From: VAZQ01 sp963841705
GTDB lineage: Bacteria > Pseudomonadota > Alphaproteobacteria > Rhizobiales > Xanthobacteraceae
NCBI GenBank assembly: GCA_963841705.1
Contig: CAWJDY010000045.1
Coordinates: 1-64,000 of the forward strand
DNA length: 64,000 nt
Reading direction: 5' to 3'
The notes below the pieces were generated by a model. The model saw only the letters and a list, made by a program, of their open reading frames with translations, had not been told where the DNA came from and searched no databases. The position numbers and the translations under genes are program-made. Positions 44,366-53,293 of this stretch are shown here, piece by piece; positions within the stretch are counted from its first letter, which is position 1; every line of letters begins with the position of its first letter.

Positions 44366-45877
44366 TCACTTCCGTTCTACCGCCTGCTTGAGCAGAAAGT
44401 GCTGCACCTTGCCGAGCGCATTGCGCGGCAGCGATTCCACGAATACGATCTCGCGCGGCACCTTGAAGCGCGCGAGCTGGGCGGCGACATGGGCGAGGAT
44501 CTCGTCTGCGCTCACGCTGGCCCGCATCCGGCGCACGACATAGGCGACCGGCACCTCCTGCCATTTAGGATCGCTGCGTCCGATCACGGCCGCTTCGGCC
44601 ACTGCCGGATGCTCGTGCAGCACGCGCTCGATCTCGGCGGGATAGATGTTCTCGCTTCCGGAGATGATCATGTTCTTCTTGCGGTCGTGAATGAAAAAAT
44701 AGCCCTCCGCATCGCGTGTGCCGATGTCGCCGGAGAAATACCAGCCGTCGCGCAGCGCCTCGCTGGTTGCCGCCTGGTTGCCCCAGTACTCGAAGAACAC
44801 GTTCGGACCGCGCATCACCACCTCGCCGACAGTGCCGTGCGGCACCTCGTATCCGCTCTCGTCGACGATGTGCGCCTCGCAGCACAGCCCCGGAAGCCCG
44901 GTGGAGCCGGGGCGCGAGAGGTCAGCCCCGATGCGGGTATAGACGGCGATCGGCGCGGTCTCGGTCGCGCCGTAGACCTGGAGCACGCAGAGGCCGCGCG
45001 CATTGAGCGCGTCGACAAGGGCCCGCGGCACCTGGGTCGATCCGGTGGTCACCGCGCGCAGGCTCGACACATCCGTCTCGGCCCAGAGCGGGTGCTCGAT
45101 CAGCGCCTGGATGGTGGAGGGCACGAGCACGGCCAGCGTAGGGCGCTCCGTTGCGATCGCCTCGAGGGTGGCATCGGGCGCAAAGCGCCCATGCAGTGTT
45201 ACCGTCGCTCCCGTCTGCAGCGCCGGCGTGGTCTGGATGTTGAGGCCGCCGACGTGAAACAGCGGCAACACCGTGAGCACATGATCGTTCGCGGTGAGAC
45301 CATGCATGTGCGTGCTCATCACCGCGTTCCACAGCAAGGCCTCCTGGCGCAGCACCGCACCCTTCGGGCGCCCGGTGGTGCCGGAGGTGTAGACCAGGAG
45401 AAGCGGGCTCGTGATATCCACGTGCGGGTTGCGCGCGTCGCCCTTTCCTGCGGCAAGGAGCGCCTCGAACGTATCGGCGGCGGTATCGTCCGCCAGGCGA
45501 ACAATGCGGATATCAGGCTGGGCCTTGCGCAGCGGCGCCACGACCGCGCCGAACGCGTCCTGCACGATGAGTGCCTTCGCTGATGCATCGGCGAGGATGA
45601 AGAGCTGCTCGGGCACCGCAAGGCGCCAGTTGAGCGGCACCATCAGCGCGCCGAGGCGAGCGCAGGCATAAAGGAGGACCAGGTAGTCGGGGTGATTGGC
45701 GGCCAGGATGGCTACGCGGTCGCCGCGCCCCACGCCGAGCACGGATTTGAGCGCGCGCGCCGCGGTTTCAATGCGCCGCGCCAGCGCGGCATAAGTGAGC
45801 GACGAGCCCGCGTAGCGCAGCGCTACCTTCTCGGAGGTGAAAGCCGCGTTGCGCGCAATCAGATCTGCGAGATCCAT
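44366..45877 (-). CDS. Acyl-CoA ligase (AMP-binding enzyme)
   Basis: 503 residues, full length for the ANL superfamily. P loop LLVYTSGTTGRPKGA (about residue 163), GATETAPIAVYTR, YFSGDIGTRDAEGYFFIHDR with the hinge Asp, then SGSENIYPAEIERVL and the C-terminal catalytic Lys in LPRNALGKVQHFLLK. It activates a carboxylic acid with ATP to an acyl-AMP and then to acyl-CoA. Chain length or aromatic preference cannot be told. It lies next to two periplasmic binding protein genes and upstream of a dioxygenase and an enolase-type gene, which suggests an aromatic or organic acid catabolic context. Confidence 0.9.
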   Translation of the reverse strand: MDLADLIARNAAFTSEKVALRYAGSSLTYAALARRIETAARALKSVLGVGRGDRVAILAANHPDYLVLLYACARLGALMVPLNWRLAVPEQLFILADASAKALIVQDAFGAVVAPLRKAQPDIRIVRLADDTAADTFEALLAAGKGDARNPHVDITSPLLLVYTSGTTGRPKGAVLRQEALLWNAVMSTHMHGLTANDHVLTVLPLFHVGGLNIQTTPALQTGATVTLHGRFAPDATLEAIATERPTLAVLVPSTIQALIEHPLWAETDVSSLRAVTTGSTQVPRALVDALNARGLCVLQVYGATETAPIAVYTRIGADLSRPGSTGLPGLCCEAHIVDESGYEVPHGTVGEVVMRGPNVFFEYWGNQAATSEALRDGWYFSGDIGTRDAEGYFFIHDRKKNMIISGSENIYPAEIERVLHEHPAVAEAAVIGRSDPKWQEVPVAYVVRRMRASVSADEILAHVAAQLARFKVPREIVFVESLPRNALGKVQHFLLKQAVERK

Positions 45878-45940
45878 ACCGCTGTTCGTGGATGGCCGGG
45901 TTTAGCCATCGTCAGGCGCGGGCATGACGGCAGCAAGCCG

Positions 45941-47152
45941 TCAGTTGCTTGCCAGCGGGCATGCCGGATCCGGCGGTCCGAACGCCTGGTCGCCGGAGAT
46001 GTGCGCCAGCACGTGATAGTAGTCCCAGGGATAATGCGACTCGTCCGGCTTTTTCACCTGCACCAGCACCAGATCGTGCACCATGAGCCCGTCGGTGCGC
46101 AGCCGCCCGTTGCGCGAGAAGAAGTCTTCGATGGGCGATGCTCGCATCGTTTCTGCAACCTTCAGCGGCTCGTCCGTGCCGCTCTTGTCGATCGCCCGCA
46201 GGTAATTCATGACAGAGGAATAGACGCCGGCCTGCCACATTGTCGGCATGGCATTCTGCTTGGCAAAAAATCGCTTGGACCATTCGCGTGTCTTGTCATC
46301 CATGTCCCAGTAGAAAGAAGTGGTGAGGATGAGGCCCTGTGCCGCCTTAAGCCCAAGCCCGTGCACGTCGGTAATCACGATAAGCAGCCCGGCGAGCTGC
46401 TGGCCGCCCTGGAACACGCCGAACTCGCCGGCCAATTTGATTGCATTGGTATTGTCGGGCGGCCCGCTGGCAAGGCCGATGATCTTCGCCTTCGACGCCT
46501 GCGCCTGCAGGATGAACGAGGAGAGGTCGGGCGTGGCGAAGGGATGGCGTACCGCACCCAGGACCTTGCCCCCATTGGCGCGGATCACTTCCGAAGCTTG
46601 CTGCTCGAGCGAGTGGCCGAAGGCATAATCGGCGGTGAGAAAGAACCACGTGTCGCCGCCGCGCTTGACCACCTCCTGCGCGGTTCCGACCGCGAGCGCG
46701 CGGGTATCGAACACCCACTGCAGCGCATATGGCGAGCAGAACTTGCCATGATAGTCGGCCGTCCCGGTCGAATGCACGATCAGCATCTTCTTTTTCTCTT
46801 TGGCGACATTCTGGACCGCGAGGCCCACGGCGGAGACCGGGACATCGACGATGAGATCGACCTGCTCGACATCGTACCAGCGCCGAGCGATGGCCGCCCC
46901 GACATCGGGCTTGATCTGATGATCGGCCGAGATGACCATGACCGGCTTGCCGGCGACCTTGCCGCCGAAATCATCGACCGCCATTTTCGCCGCCAGCACG
47001 GAACCGGTCCCGGTAGGGCTGGAAGCGGGGCCGGAGAGGTCCGTGAGCACACCGATCTTCACTACGTCGTCCGAAATCTGCGCGTGGGCGCAGACCGGCG
47101 CAGCAAGCGCGAGCGAAAGCGGCAGCAAGATCCGGACGGCTGCTGAAGACAT
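45941..47152 (-). CDS. Branched-chain amino-acid-type ABC substrate-binding protein
   Basis: 403 residues from ATG 47152, which opens a signal peptide (MSSAAVRILLPLSLALAAPV ... AHAQ). Type 1 periplasmic binding fold of the LivK/Peripla_BP_6 family: VVKIGVLTDLSGPASSPTG, GKVAGKPVMVISADHQIKPD, DTWFFLTADYAFGHSLEQQ, FATPDLSSFILQAQASKA. Many relatives bind aromatic or organic acids rather than amino acids. No livHMGF permease or ATPase genes are in the window. It is divergent from the Bug gene at 47319, with 166 bases between. Confidence 0.88.
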   Translation of the reverse strand: MSSAAVRILLPLSLALAAPVCAHAQISDDVVKIGVLTDLSGPASSPTGTGSVLAAKMAVDDFGGKVAGKPVMVISADHQIKPDVGAAIARRWYDVEQVDLIVDVPVSAVGLAVQNVAKEKKKMLIVHSTGTADYHGKFCSPYALQWVFDTRALAVGTAQEVVKRGGDTWFFLTADYAFGHSLEQQASEVIRANGGKVLGAVRHPFATPDLSSFILQAQASKAKIIGLASGPPDNTNAIKLAGEFGVFQGGQQLAGLLIVITDVHGLGLKAAQGLILTTSFYWDMDDKTREWSKRFFAKQNAMPTMWQAGVYSSVMNYLRAIDKSGTDEPLKVAETMRASPIEDFFSRNGRLRTDGLMVHDLVLVQVKKPDESHYPWDYYHVLAHISGDQAFGPPDPACPLASN

Positions 47153-47318
47153 GATCGTATGTCCTGTTCCAGGCAATCGCGCCTGCAGCACTGCAAGCGA
47201 TCCAAGGGCGATGCGATCAGGCCAGCACCGTAGCTCAATCGGTCAGGGGTGCAAAGACCGTGACCTATGTTGAATGTCGCGCTATCCTTCCGCAATTTGC
47301 TACTCCGCGAGGCGATCG

Positions 47319-48296
47319 ATGAGGCTTTTCCGTCGCCGGTTGCTGCAGCTGGCCCTCGCCGCTGCCATCTTGACGGCCCTGCCGCGCATCGCAGAAGCGC
47401 AGACCTATCCTGTGCGGCCAGTGCGCCTGATCGTCCCGTTCGGCTCCGCTGGAGCCACCGACATCGTCGCGCGCTTGATCGGGCAATGCCTGTCGCAGCG
47501 GCTCGGCCAGTCCTTCGTCATTGAGAACAGGCCGGGCGCCGGGGGCAATATCGGCATCGAAGCGGTGGCCCGCTCGCCCCCCGATGGCTACACGCTGGCC
47601 GTGATCGGCTTGCCCAGCGCGATCAACGTCACGTTGTACGCGAACCTCCCGTTCAGTTTGACGCGCGACATTGTGCCAGTGGCGAGCATCGTGCGTTTCC
47701 CGAATGTCATGGTCGTGAACCCATCGGTCCCTGCCAGCACCGTTCCGGAGTTCATCGCCTATGCAAAGGCGAATCCGGGCAAGCTCAACATGTCCTCGCC
47801 CGGGAACGGCAGCACACCGCACGTCTTCGGCGAGCTGTTCAAGATGATGGCCGGAGTGAACATTGTGCACGTGCCCTACCGCAGCGTCGCCGCCGGAATG
47901 ACCGACATGCTGGGCGGACAGGTGCAGGTCACCTTCGGAACGAGCGCATCTACGATCGAATATGTCAGGGCGGGAACCCTGCGCGCGCTGGCGGTGACGA
48001 CCGCGACGCGCTCGCAGGTGCTACCGGAGCTGCCGGCGATTGCCGAATTCCTTCCGGGTTGTGAGGCGAGCGCCTGGTTCGGCGTCGGCGCGCCGAAGAA
48101 TACGCCCGCCGCGATCGTGGAGAAGCTCAATTCAGAGATCAATGCCTGTCTCGCCGATCCCACGCTGAAGGCGCGGCTCGCCGAACTCGGCGGCACTGTG
48201 CTTGCGGGCTCTCCATCCGAGTTCGCAAGCCTCGTCACCGATGAAATTGCGAAATGGGCTAAGGTGGTGAAATTTGCCGGCGCCAAAGCAGAGTGA
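47319..48296 (+). CDS. Bug-family (TctC-like) tripartite transporter binding protein
   Basis: 325 residues from ATG 47319 (MRLFRRRLLQLALAAAILTA; signal ends AEAQ). Family hallmarks: YPVRPVRLIVPFGSAGATDIVARLI, VIENRPGAGGNIGIEAVARS, PPDGYTLAVIG, HVPYRSVAAGMTDMLGGQVQ, GTLRALAVTTATR. Bug proteins capture organic acids such as citrate, nicotinate or adipate for TctAB permeases, but most, like this one, are orphans without tctA or tctB nearby. Confidence 0.9.
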   Translation: MRLFRRRLLQLALAAAILTALPRIAEAQTYPVRPVRLIVPFGSAGATDIVARLIGQCLSQRLGQSFVIENRPGAGGNIGIEAVARSPPDGYTLAVIGLPSAINVTLYANLPFSLTRDIVPVASIVRFPNVMVVNPSVPASTVPEFIAYAKANPGKLNMSSPGNGSTPHVFGELFKMMAGVNIVHVPYRSVAAGMTDMLGGQVQVTFGTSASTIEYVRAGTLRALAVTTATRSQVLPELPAIAEFLPGCEASAWFGVGAPKNTPAAIVEKLNSEINACLADPTLKARLAELGGTVLAGSPSEFASLVTDEIAKWAKVVKFAGAKAE

Positions 48297-48404
48297 TGCA
48301 TAGCGGCGTGTCCCGCGGCGCAGTGCAGCATGAGCAGCGCAAGTCAGATGGTAGTCTGGGACACCGCCGCGCCATGGGGGTGAACGTCATCTAGTTGGCA
48401 TTGG

Positions 48405-48495
48405 CGACGTCATGCTTCGAGACGCGTCGCAGCGCGTAGGGGTCGAGCAAACCTCAAGTTCTTGACTTGCGCTGCGACGCTCCTCAGCATGGCAT
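48405..48495. repeat. Inverted repeat tgcttcgagacgcgtcgcagcg / cgctgcgacgctcctcagca
   Basis: gtcatgcttcgagacgcgtc, gcagcgcgtaggggt, then cttgacttgcgctgcgacgc, tcctcagcatgg. A distant member of the 8840-9010 repeat group. It lies directly upstream of the TauD-type gene. Confidence 0.55.
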
Positions 48496-48519
48496 CGAAA
48501 ACCGTCGAAAGGTCATGAG

Positions 48520-49347
48520 ATGGAATACCAATCCATAACCGTCACGCCGGTGACACCTCGCATCGGCGCCGAGGTGGAAGGCATCACGCTCGCAAACCCT
48601 CTGAGCAATCGGGAGGTGGACGAGCTGCATCAGGCATTGGCGGAGCACCAGGTTCTGTTCTTTCGCAATCAGCCCATGGAAATCGAGGCCCACAAGCGGC
48701 TCGGCCGCTACTTCGGCGATCTGCACATTCACCCCAGCACGCCCGGGCCGCCTGGACATCCCGAGATTTTGCCGATCCATGCAGACGCCAATTCCAAGCG
48801 CATCAACGGAGAGTACTGGCACTCGGACGTCTCCTGCGATGAGGAGCCTCCGATGGGAAGCATCCTCTACCTTCATACCGTGCCGAGCTGCGGCGGGGAC
48901 ACGCTCTTTGCCAGCCAGTATGCGGCCTATGACGCGCTCTCCCCGCGCATGAAGGTCTATCTCGAAGGACTGACCGCGACCCATTCGGGCGACCACATCT
49001 ATCGCAGGAACAATGCGCTGATGGGGCTTCCCGAAGCCGGCAAGGTCTACCCGAAGGCGTCCCATCCTGTCGTTCGCACCCACCCCGTGACCAAGCGCAA
49101 GGCACTCTATGTCAACGGCGAGTTCACCACCCACATCGACGGGATGTCGCGCGAGGAGGGCCGCGCGATGCTCGATTTCCTCTGCGAGTTCAGCACGCGG
49201 GAGGAATTTCAGGTGCGCTTTCGCTGGCAACCGCACTCGATCGCCTTCTGGGACAACCGTTGTGTCCAGCATCAGGCGCTCTGGGACTATTACCCGCAGA
49301 CGCGATCCGGTCGCCGGGTGACGATCAGGGGCGAGCGGCCTTGCTGA
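48520..49347 (+). CDS. TauD/TfdA-family Fe(II)/2-oxoglutarate dioxygenase
   Basis: 275 residues. Iron ligands in YWHSDVSCDEEPP (HxD) and the distal His in CVQHQALWDYYP; the 2-oxoglutarate-binding Arg in RSGRRVTIRG. The N-terminal GAEVEGITLANPLSNREV and QVLFFRNQPM are standard for the family. It hydroxylates taurine, 2,4-D-type ethers or related acids; the substrate is unknown. ATG 48520 is followed directly by the family start. The next gene begins 11 bases after its stop, so the two are probably one operon. Confidence 0.9.
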   Translation: MEYQSITVTPVTPRIGAEVEGITLANPLSNREVDELHQALAEHQVLFFRNQPMEIEAHKRLGRYFGDLHIHPSTPGPPGHPEILPIHADANSKRINGEYWHSDVSCDEEPPMGSILYLHTVPSCGGDTLFASQYAAYDALSPRMKVYLEGLTATHSGDHIYRRNNALMGLPEAGKVYPKASHPVVRTHPVTKRKALYVNGEFTTHIDGMSREEGRAMLDFLCEFSTREEFQVRFRWQPHSIAFWDNRCVQHQALWDYYPQTRSGRRVTIRGERPC

Positions 49348-49358
49348 TCTGAGCTCCA

Positions 49359-50510
49359 ATGAAGATCGCCGCAATTGAATGCCTTCCCGTCTATTCCGGG
49401 TGGCGCAAGAACTTCGTCTTCGTGCGGGTCACGACCGATGCCGGGATCATCGGCTGGGGCGAGGCCTACAGCCAATACGATCGTGACCGTGCCGTCGCCG
49501 CGCAGGTCGAGGAGCTCGGGCGCTATCTCATCGGCAGAGATCCGTTCCACATCCGCCATATCCTGCAGATCGCGTTCGACGACTACGCGCAACGCCGCGG
49601 CTCGCTTGAGCTCTTTTGCGCCACCTCCGGCATCGAGCAGGCATTGTGGGATATTGCCGGAAAGATCACGCGGCAACCGGTGTATAATCTACTCGGCGGG
49701 CCATGCCGTTCGCGCGTCCGCGTCTACGCCAACGGCTGGAGCTACAAGCTGCAGCAGCCCGAGGACTACGCCCGCGCCGCCGAGGCCGTGCTCGGGCGCG
49801 GATTCACCGCATTGAAGTTCGATCCGCTTCCGGGCCCCTGGCGCACCTACATCCCCAAGGATCAGATCAGGCGCGCGGTGAAAGTCACCCGAGCGGTGCG
49901 CGACGCAGTCGGGTCCGAGGTCGACATCCTGATCGAGGTCCACCGGCGCCTGGCGCCGATGCACGCCATCGATCTCGCCAACGCGCTCGCGGAATTCGAG
50001 CCCTACTGGTTCGAGGAGCCGTGCCAGTCGGAGAACGTCGAAGCGCTGGCCGAGGTCCGCCGCGCAAGCCCCATTCCGGTCGTGACCGGAGAGACGCTCC
50101 TCACCCGTGCAGGTTTTCGCCCGATCATCCGTGCGCGCGCCGTGGACATCATCAATCCCGACGTCGCCAATTGCGGCGGCATTCTCGAGCTCATTTATAT
50201 TGCAGCGGCGGCTGAAACTGAGGCCATTGCCGTTTCGCCGCACAATTACAATTCGACCACGATGGCGCTATCAGCCACCGTGCACGCCTCGGCCTGTCTG
50301 TCGAATTTCATCATCACCGAATATTTCCTCCCCTTCGAGGAGTTCGGTCGGCGCTTGTGCCCGAATGCGCTGCGCCCGGTGAACGGCTACATCGCGCTGC
50401 CGGAAGCTCCCGGCCTTGGCCTGGACGTCGATGAAGCAGCGGTGCGCTCGGCGCAGGGAAAGCAGTTTCCCGCCCGAACCTTCAGGTCGCTTGCGGAGGA
50501 AGGGCCTTAA
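49359..50510 (+). CDS. Mandelate racemase/muconate lactonizing family enzyme
   Basis: 383 residues of the enolase superfamily. N-terminal capping domain, then a barrel with metal ligands in VDILIEVHRRL, YWFEEPCQSE and PVVTGETLLT, and the Asp/His dyad in INPDVANCGGI and VSPHNYNS. The ExH in the first ligand strand and the His after the barrel point to the acid-sugar dehydratase side of the family (galactonate-like) rather than to muconate cycloisomerases. Cytoplasmic. It is co-oriented with and 11 bases from the TauD-type gene, and its stop is 6 bases from the convergent universal stress gene. Confidence 0.88.
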   Translation: MKIAAIECLPVYSGWRKNFVFVRVTTDAGIIGWGEAYSQYDRDRAVAAQVEELGRYLIGRDPFHIRHILQIAFDDYAQRRGSLELFCATSGIEQALWDIAGKITRQPVYNLLGGPCRSRVRVYANGWSYKLQQPEDYARAAEAVLGRGFTALKFDPLPGPWRTYIPKDQIRRAVKVTRAVRDAVGSEVDILIEVHRRLAPMHAIDLANALAEFEPYWFEEPCQSENVEALAEVRRASPIPVVTGETLLTRAGFRPIIRARAVDIINPDVANCGGILELIYIAAAAETEAIAVSPHNYNSTTMALSATVHASACLSNFIITEYFLPFEEFGRRLCPNALRPVNGYIALPEAPGLGLDVDEAAVRSAQGKQFPARTFRSLAEEGP

Positions 50511-50516
50511 GCTTGC

Positions 50517-51347
50517 TCAATGCGACATCAGGGTGGGCACGGTCATCGCACCGAGGATCCCGCGTGTCGCGCCCCCGAGCACGAACTCCCGCAGGCGCGA
50601 ATGGCCATAACCGCCCATGACGATGAAATCGGCGCCCGCATCGGCGGCATGCGATAGGATCGTGCTGGCCACGTCGAGGTCACGCACGACGATTTGCTTG
50701 AGCTCGACTTTCAGCCTATGGCGCGCGAGATGGTGCGCGATGTCGGCACCGGGAATCTCATCGCTTTTGCCGGGCTCGCTGGCGACGATCACGACCTGCA
50801 CGTTCTGTGCCCGCTCCAGGAACGGCATGGCGTCTCCGAGCGCGCGGGCCGCGGTGCGGCTGCCGTCCCAGCACACGATGACGCGGCCGAGCTTGAGGCC
50901 CTCGCGTTGCACATAGGGAACGACCAGCACCGGCCGGCCGGAGTCGAACAGCGCGGCTTCGATGATCAGCGCCCGCGGCGAGGCTTTCTCCGGTTCGGCC
51001 TGGGTGAGCACCGCAAGATCGAACCTCCGTGCAAGGCGGGCAAAGGTTTCCGCATCCCGGCCCTCAACTGACTTGACGAGGTGCGATTCCACTGACGACG
51101 CGCTGCCGCGCGCGCCCGCCTCGAACCTGCCGATGGCAGTTCGCGCCGCGGTTTCCCATCGCTGCCGCTGCGTCTCGATGAACTCGACCGCGCCGTGATC
51201 GAACAGCGATCCGGGAATCGTGGGCTCATAGGCAAATCCGACGGCAGAGAGATGCGCCTGGAATGTGCGCGCGACCGAGATGGCAAACTCCGCCGCTATA
51301 TTTTGCGACGCGTGCACATCGAGGTTGACGATGAGATCCTTGAGCAT
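50517..51347 (-). CDS. Universal stress protein, two Usp domains
   Basis: 276 residues. The N-terminal Usp domain (LIVNLDVHASQNIAAEFAIS ... DLAVLTQAE) is degenerate in its ATP motif. The C-terminal domain (GRVIVCWDGSRTAARALGDA ... DFIVMGGYGHSRLREFVLGG) has the G-x2-G-x9-G ATP-binding signature. Such tandem proteins aid survival under nutrient or redox stress. Single gene, convergent with the enolase-family gene. Confidence 0.88.
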   Translation of the reverse strand: MLKDLIVNLDVHASQNIAAEFAISVARTFQAHLSAVGFAYEPTIPGSLFDHGAVEFIETQRQRWETAARTAIGRFEAGARGSASSVESHLVKSVEGRDAETFARLARRFDLAVLTQAEPEKASPRALIIEAALFDSGRPVLVVPYVQREGLKLGRVIVCWDGSRTAARALGDAMPFLERAQNVQVVIVASEPGKSDEIPGADIAHHLARHRLKVELKQIVVRDLDVASTILSHAADAGADFIVMGGYGHSRLREFVLGGATRGILGAMTVPTLMSH

Positions 51348-51450
51348 GGCGTTTCCTGATTGGCTGCCCTCCGCCAGCCTCTCTTATCCCACTTGCCGCG
51401 GCATGTATTGATGTGAATCAAAGGGTGTCTCGGTCACTACCGACGCGCCC

Positions 51451-51479
51451 GCAGCGGCGGGTTTGAAACCCGCCGCTGC
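51451..51479. repeat. 29-base palindrome, copy
   Basis: gcagcggcgggtttgaaacc followed by cgccgctgc: a perfect inverted repeat with compensating changes in both arms relative to the 38978 copy (gcagcgg/ccgctgc instead of gtagggg/cccctac). The paired changes argue for selection on the stem. Confidence 0.8.
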
Positions 51480-51486
51480 GGCGAAT

Positions 51487-52716
51487 TCACTGGATTCGCA
51501 TCGGCAGCTGCTGCAGGCGCAGCTCGCCGACCGCGCCGCCGTAGCGAGGCGTGAAATCCGGATCGACGAGCCTCGCGTTGGGGAACCGGGCGAGCATGCG
51601 GCGGATGGCAATGGTGAGCGTGGTACGGCCGAGGATGTTGCCGATGCAGTGGTGTGGCCCGGCCCCGAAGGCCATGATGCGCTTTGGATGCCGGTGGATG
51701 TCGAAGCGCATGGGATCGGGAAACACTTCGGGATCGTAGTTCGCTGCCTGCGGCGAGGGCCGCACGACCATGCCTTTGCGGATCTCCGTCCCGCCCACCT
51801 GTGTGTCGCAGGTGGCCACGCGCGGGAAGGTGAAATAGCCGTTGCTCGCGATGCGCAGGCATTCCTCGACCGCCTCGGGAATGAGATCCGGATTGTGAAC
51901 GAGCTCCAAGAGCTCGCTTGGGTGGGAGTAGAGCATGTAGAGAGCGCCGCCCGCGGCGCGGCTGGTGGCGGAAAGCGCGGCGCCGCAGATGGTAAAGATC
52001 TGGTCGAACAGCTCTCGGTCCGTGAGCCTGTCGCCCTGATCGCGCGCGGTGATGAGATCGTTGATGAAGTCCGGCCGCGGATTGGCCCGTCGCTCGGCGA
52101 TGATCTCGTGCACCACCTGCGCCGCGCGAGCGAACGCCTGCACGCATTCCGGTGCGAATGCCTCGCCCGGCTTGGTGTAGGTGGTCAGCGGCAGCACTTC
52201 GTGGAAGGCGAGGAAAATCTCCTTCTGGCGTTCGCTGAGGTTCGCCATTGCGGTCAGGAGCGCGCCGACGACGAGATGCGCGCCGTAATCTCGCATGCCA
52301 TCGAATTCATTCCCGCCGGCCTCGATGCGGTCGAGCATCCCCTCGATGATCTCGGCTATGCGCGCTTCGAGCCGGCTCAGGCTGCGGGCGGAGAAGGCCG
52401 GCATCAGCAGGCGGCGAATCCGCGCATGCCGCTCGCCGTCCATCTGGGTGATGAATTGCACCCCCATGAACTTGTCGAACTGCTCGAAGCCGCGCCCGCG
52501 AGGCACTTCCGACGAGAAACGAACCGTATCGGAAAACACTTCCTGCACGTCGGCATAGCGGCCGCATATGACCTGTGGCGGCCCCGATGACAGGACATAG
52601 AACGGCGGGCACCGCGCCCATTGCGCGAGAATGCTGCGCGCATTCTGCTTGAACGCATCGCTGCCGAGGTCCACCTCGACGACCTTGGTCCGGTCAAGAT
52701 CAAGCACGCCTGACAT
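51487..52716 (-). CDS. Cytochrome P450
   Basis: 409 residues from ATG 52716 (MSGVLDLDRTKVVEVDLGSD); the open frame reaches 52812, but that part is repeat-derived. K-helix EECLR, PERF-like MRFDIHRHP, and heme loop IMAFGAGPHHCIGNILGR with the axial Cys. C-helix HARIRRLLMPAFS. The I-helix reads CGAALSATSRAAGG, so the usual acid-alcohol pair (D/E-T) seems to be Ser-Ala here. A bacterial class I enzyme needing ferredoxin; no ferredoxin gene is adjacent. Substrate unknown. Confidence 0.9.
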   Translation of the reverse strand: MSGVLDLDRTKVVEVDLGSDAFKQNARSILAQWARCPPFYVLSSGPPQVICGRYADVQEVFSDTVRFSSEVPRGRGFEQFDKFMGVQFITQMDGERHARIRRLLMPAFSARSLSRLEARIAEIIEGMLDRIEAGGNEFDGMRDYGAHLVVGALLTAMANLSERQKEIFLAFHEVLPLTTYTKPGEAFAPECVQAFARAAQVVHEIIAERRANPRPDFINDLITARDQGDRLTDRELFDQIFTICGAALSATSRAAGGALYMLYSHPSELLELVHNPDLIPEAVEECLRIASNGYFTFPRVATCDTQVGGTEIRKGMVVRPSPQAANYDPEVFPDPMRFDIHRHPKRIMAFGAGPHHCIGNILGRTTLTIAIRRMLARFPNARLVDPDFTPRYGGAVGELRLQQLPMRIQ

Positions 52717-52779
52717 CGTTGCCAGAGTAATCCATCGTGACCGGGATGTCGCTGGGTTTTGAGAATGTCCAGCGACCGT

Positions 52780-52808
52780 GTAGCGGCGGGTTTGAATCCC
52801 GCCCCTAC
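52780..52808. repeat. 29-base palindrome, copy
   Basis: gtagcggcgggtttgaatcc followed by cgcccctac, between the P450 gene and the small membrane protein gene upstream of it. Confidence 0.75.
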
Positions 52809-52827
52809 ACACGAGGCGCTTCGTAGG

Positions 52828-53019
52828 TTACCGCGCCGTTTCGACCGGGGCGCAATTGGTGCGGCCGGAGAGAACGCAGTCCTGCAAGCGCGCGCTTGCA
52901 GACAGTTCATGCGCCAGAAAATATCCGAGAACCCCCAGCAGCACCACCGCGAGAAGCGCAATCACCGCGCCGCGGCGGCTTCCCTGGTTGTCGTTATCGG
53001 GTTGATCATGCGATGTCAT
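52828..53019 (-). CDS. Small membrane protein
   Basis: 63 residues: a polar N-terminus (MTSHDQPDNDNQGSRRGA), one helix (VIALLAVVLLGVLGYFLAHE), and a tail with two cysteines (LQDCVLSGRTNCAP) likely outside the membrane and able to pair. Small proteins of exactly this layout are common in Bradyrhizobium-like genomes. Function unknown. Confidence 0.65.
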   Translation of the reverse strand: MTSHDQPDNDNQGSRRGAVIALLAVVLLGVLGYFLAHELSASARLQDCVLSGRTNCAPVETAR

Positions 53020-53062
53020 GACCAGGGCTTTAACTCTACTGCGTCACAAAATACGTATTCTG

Positions 53063-53222
53063 TCATTCCGGGGCCGCGAGCGTAGCGAGCGGAGCCCGGA
53101 ATCCATAACCACAGACCGTCCCGTTGCGAACGGCGAGCGAGCAACTGCCGGCTGGGGTTATGGTTTCCGGGCTCATCGGCAAGTCGGTGAAACCGACTTG
53201 CCGATGCCCCGGAATGACAGCG
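53063..53222. repeat. Composite palindromic repeat
   Basis: Blocks in order: gtcattccggggccgcgagc, tagcgagcggagcccgga, atccataaccacagaccg, ggggttatggtttccggg, hairpin ggcaagtcgg/ccgacttgcc (53179-53204), gccccggaatgaca. Same block order as 4812-4958. Lies between the two minus-strand small genes. Confidence 0.75.
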
Positions 53223-53293
53223 TAGTTTGTGACGCCGGCATAGCGCCGGGCATGATGGTGTAGTCAAATCTGTTTGCTGTCGCGTCCGGGTAG

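Noticed and set aside
45692..47146. 484-codon plus-strand open frame opposite the LivK-like gene
   Set aside because: Antisense shadow; the minus strand has a complete signal peptide and binding fold.
47225..47260. gtagctcaatcggt tRNA D-arm-like sequence
   Set aside because: No other tRNA arms follow; it lies in the divergent promoter region of two binding-protein genes.
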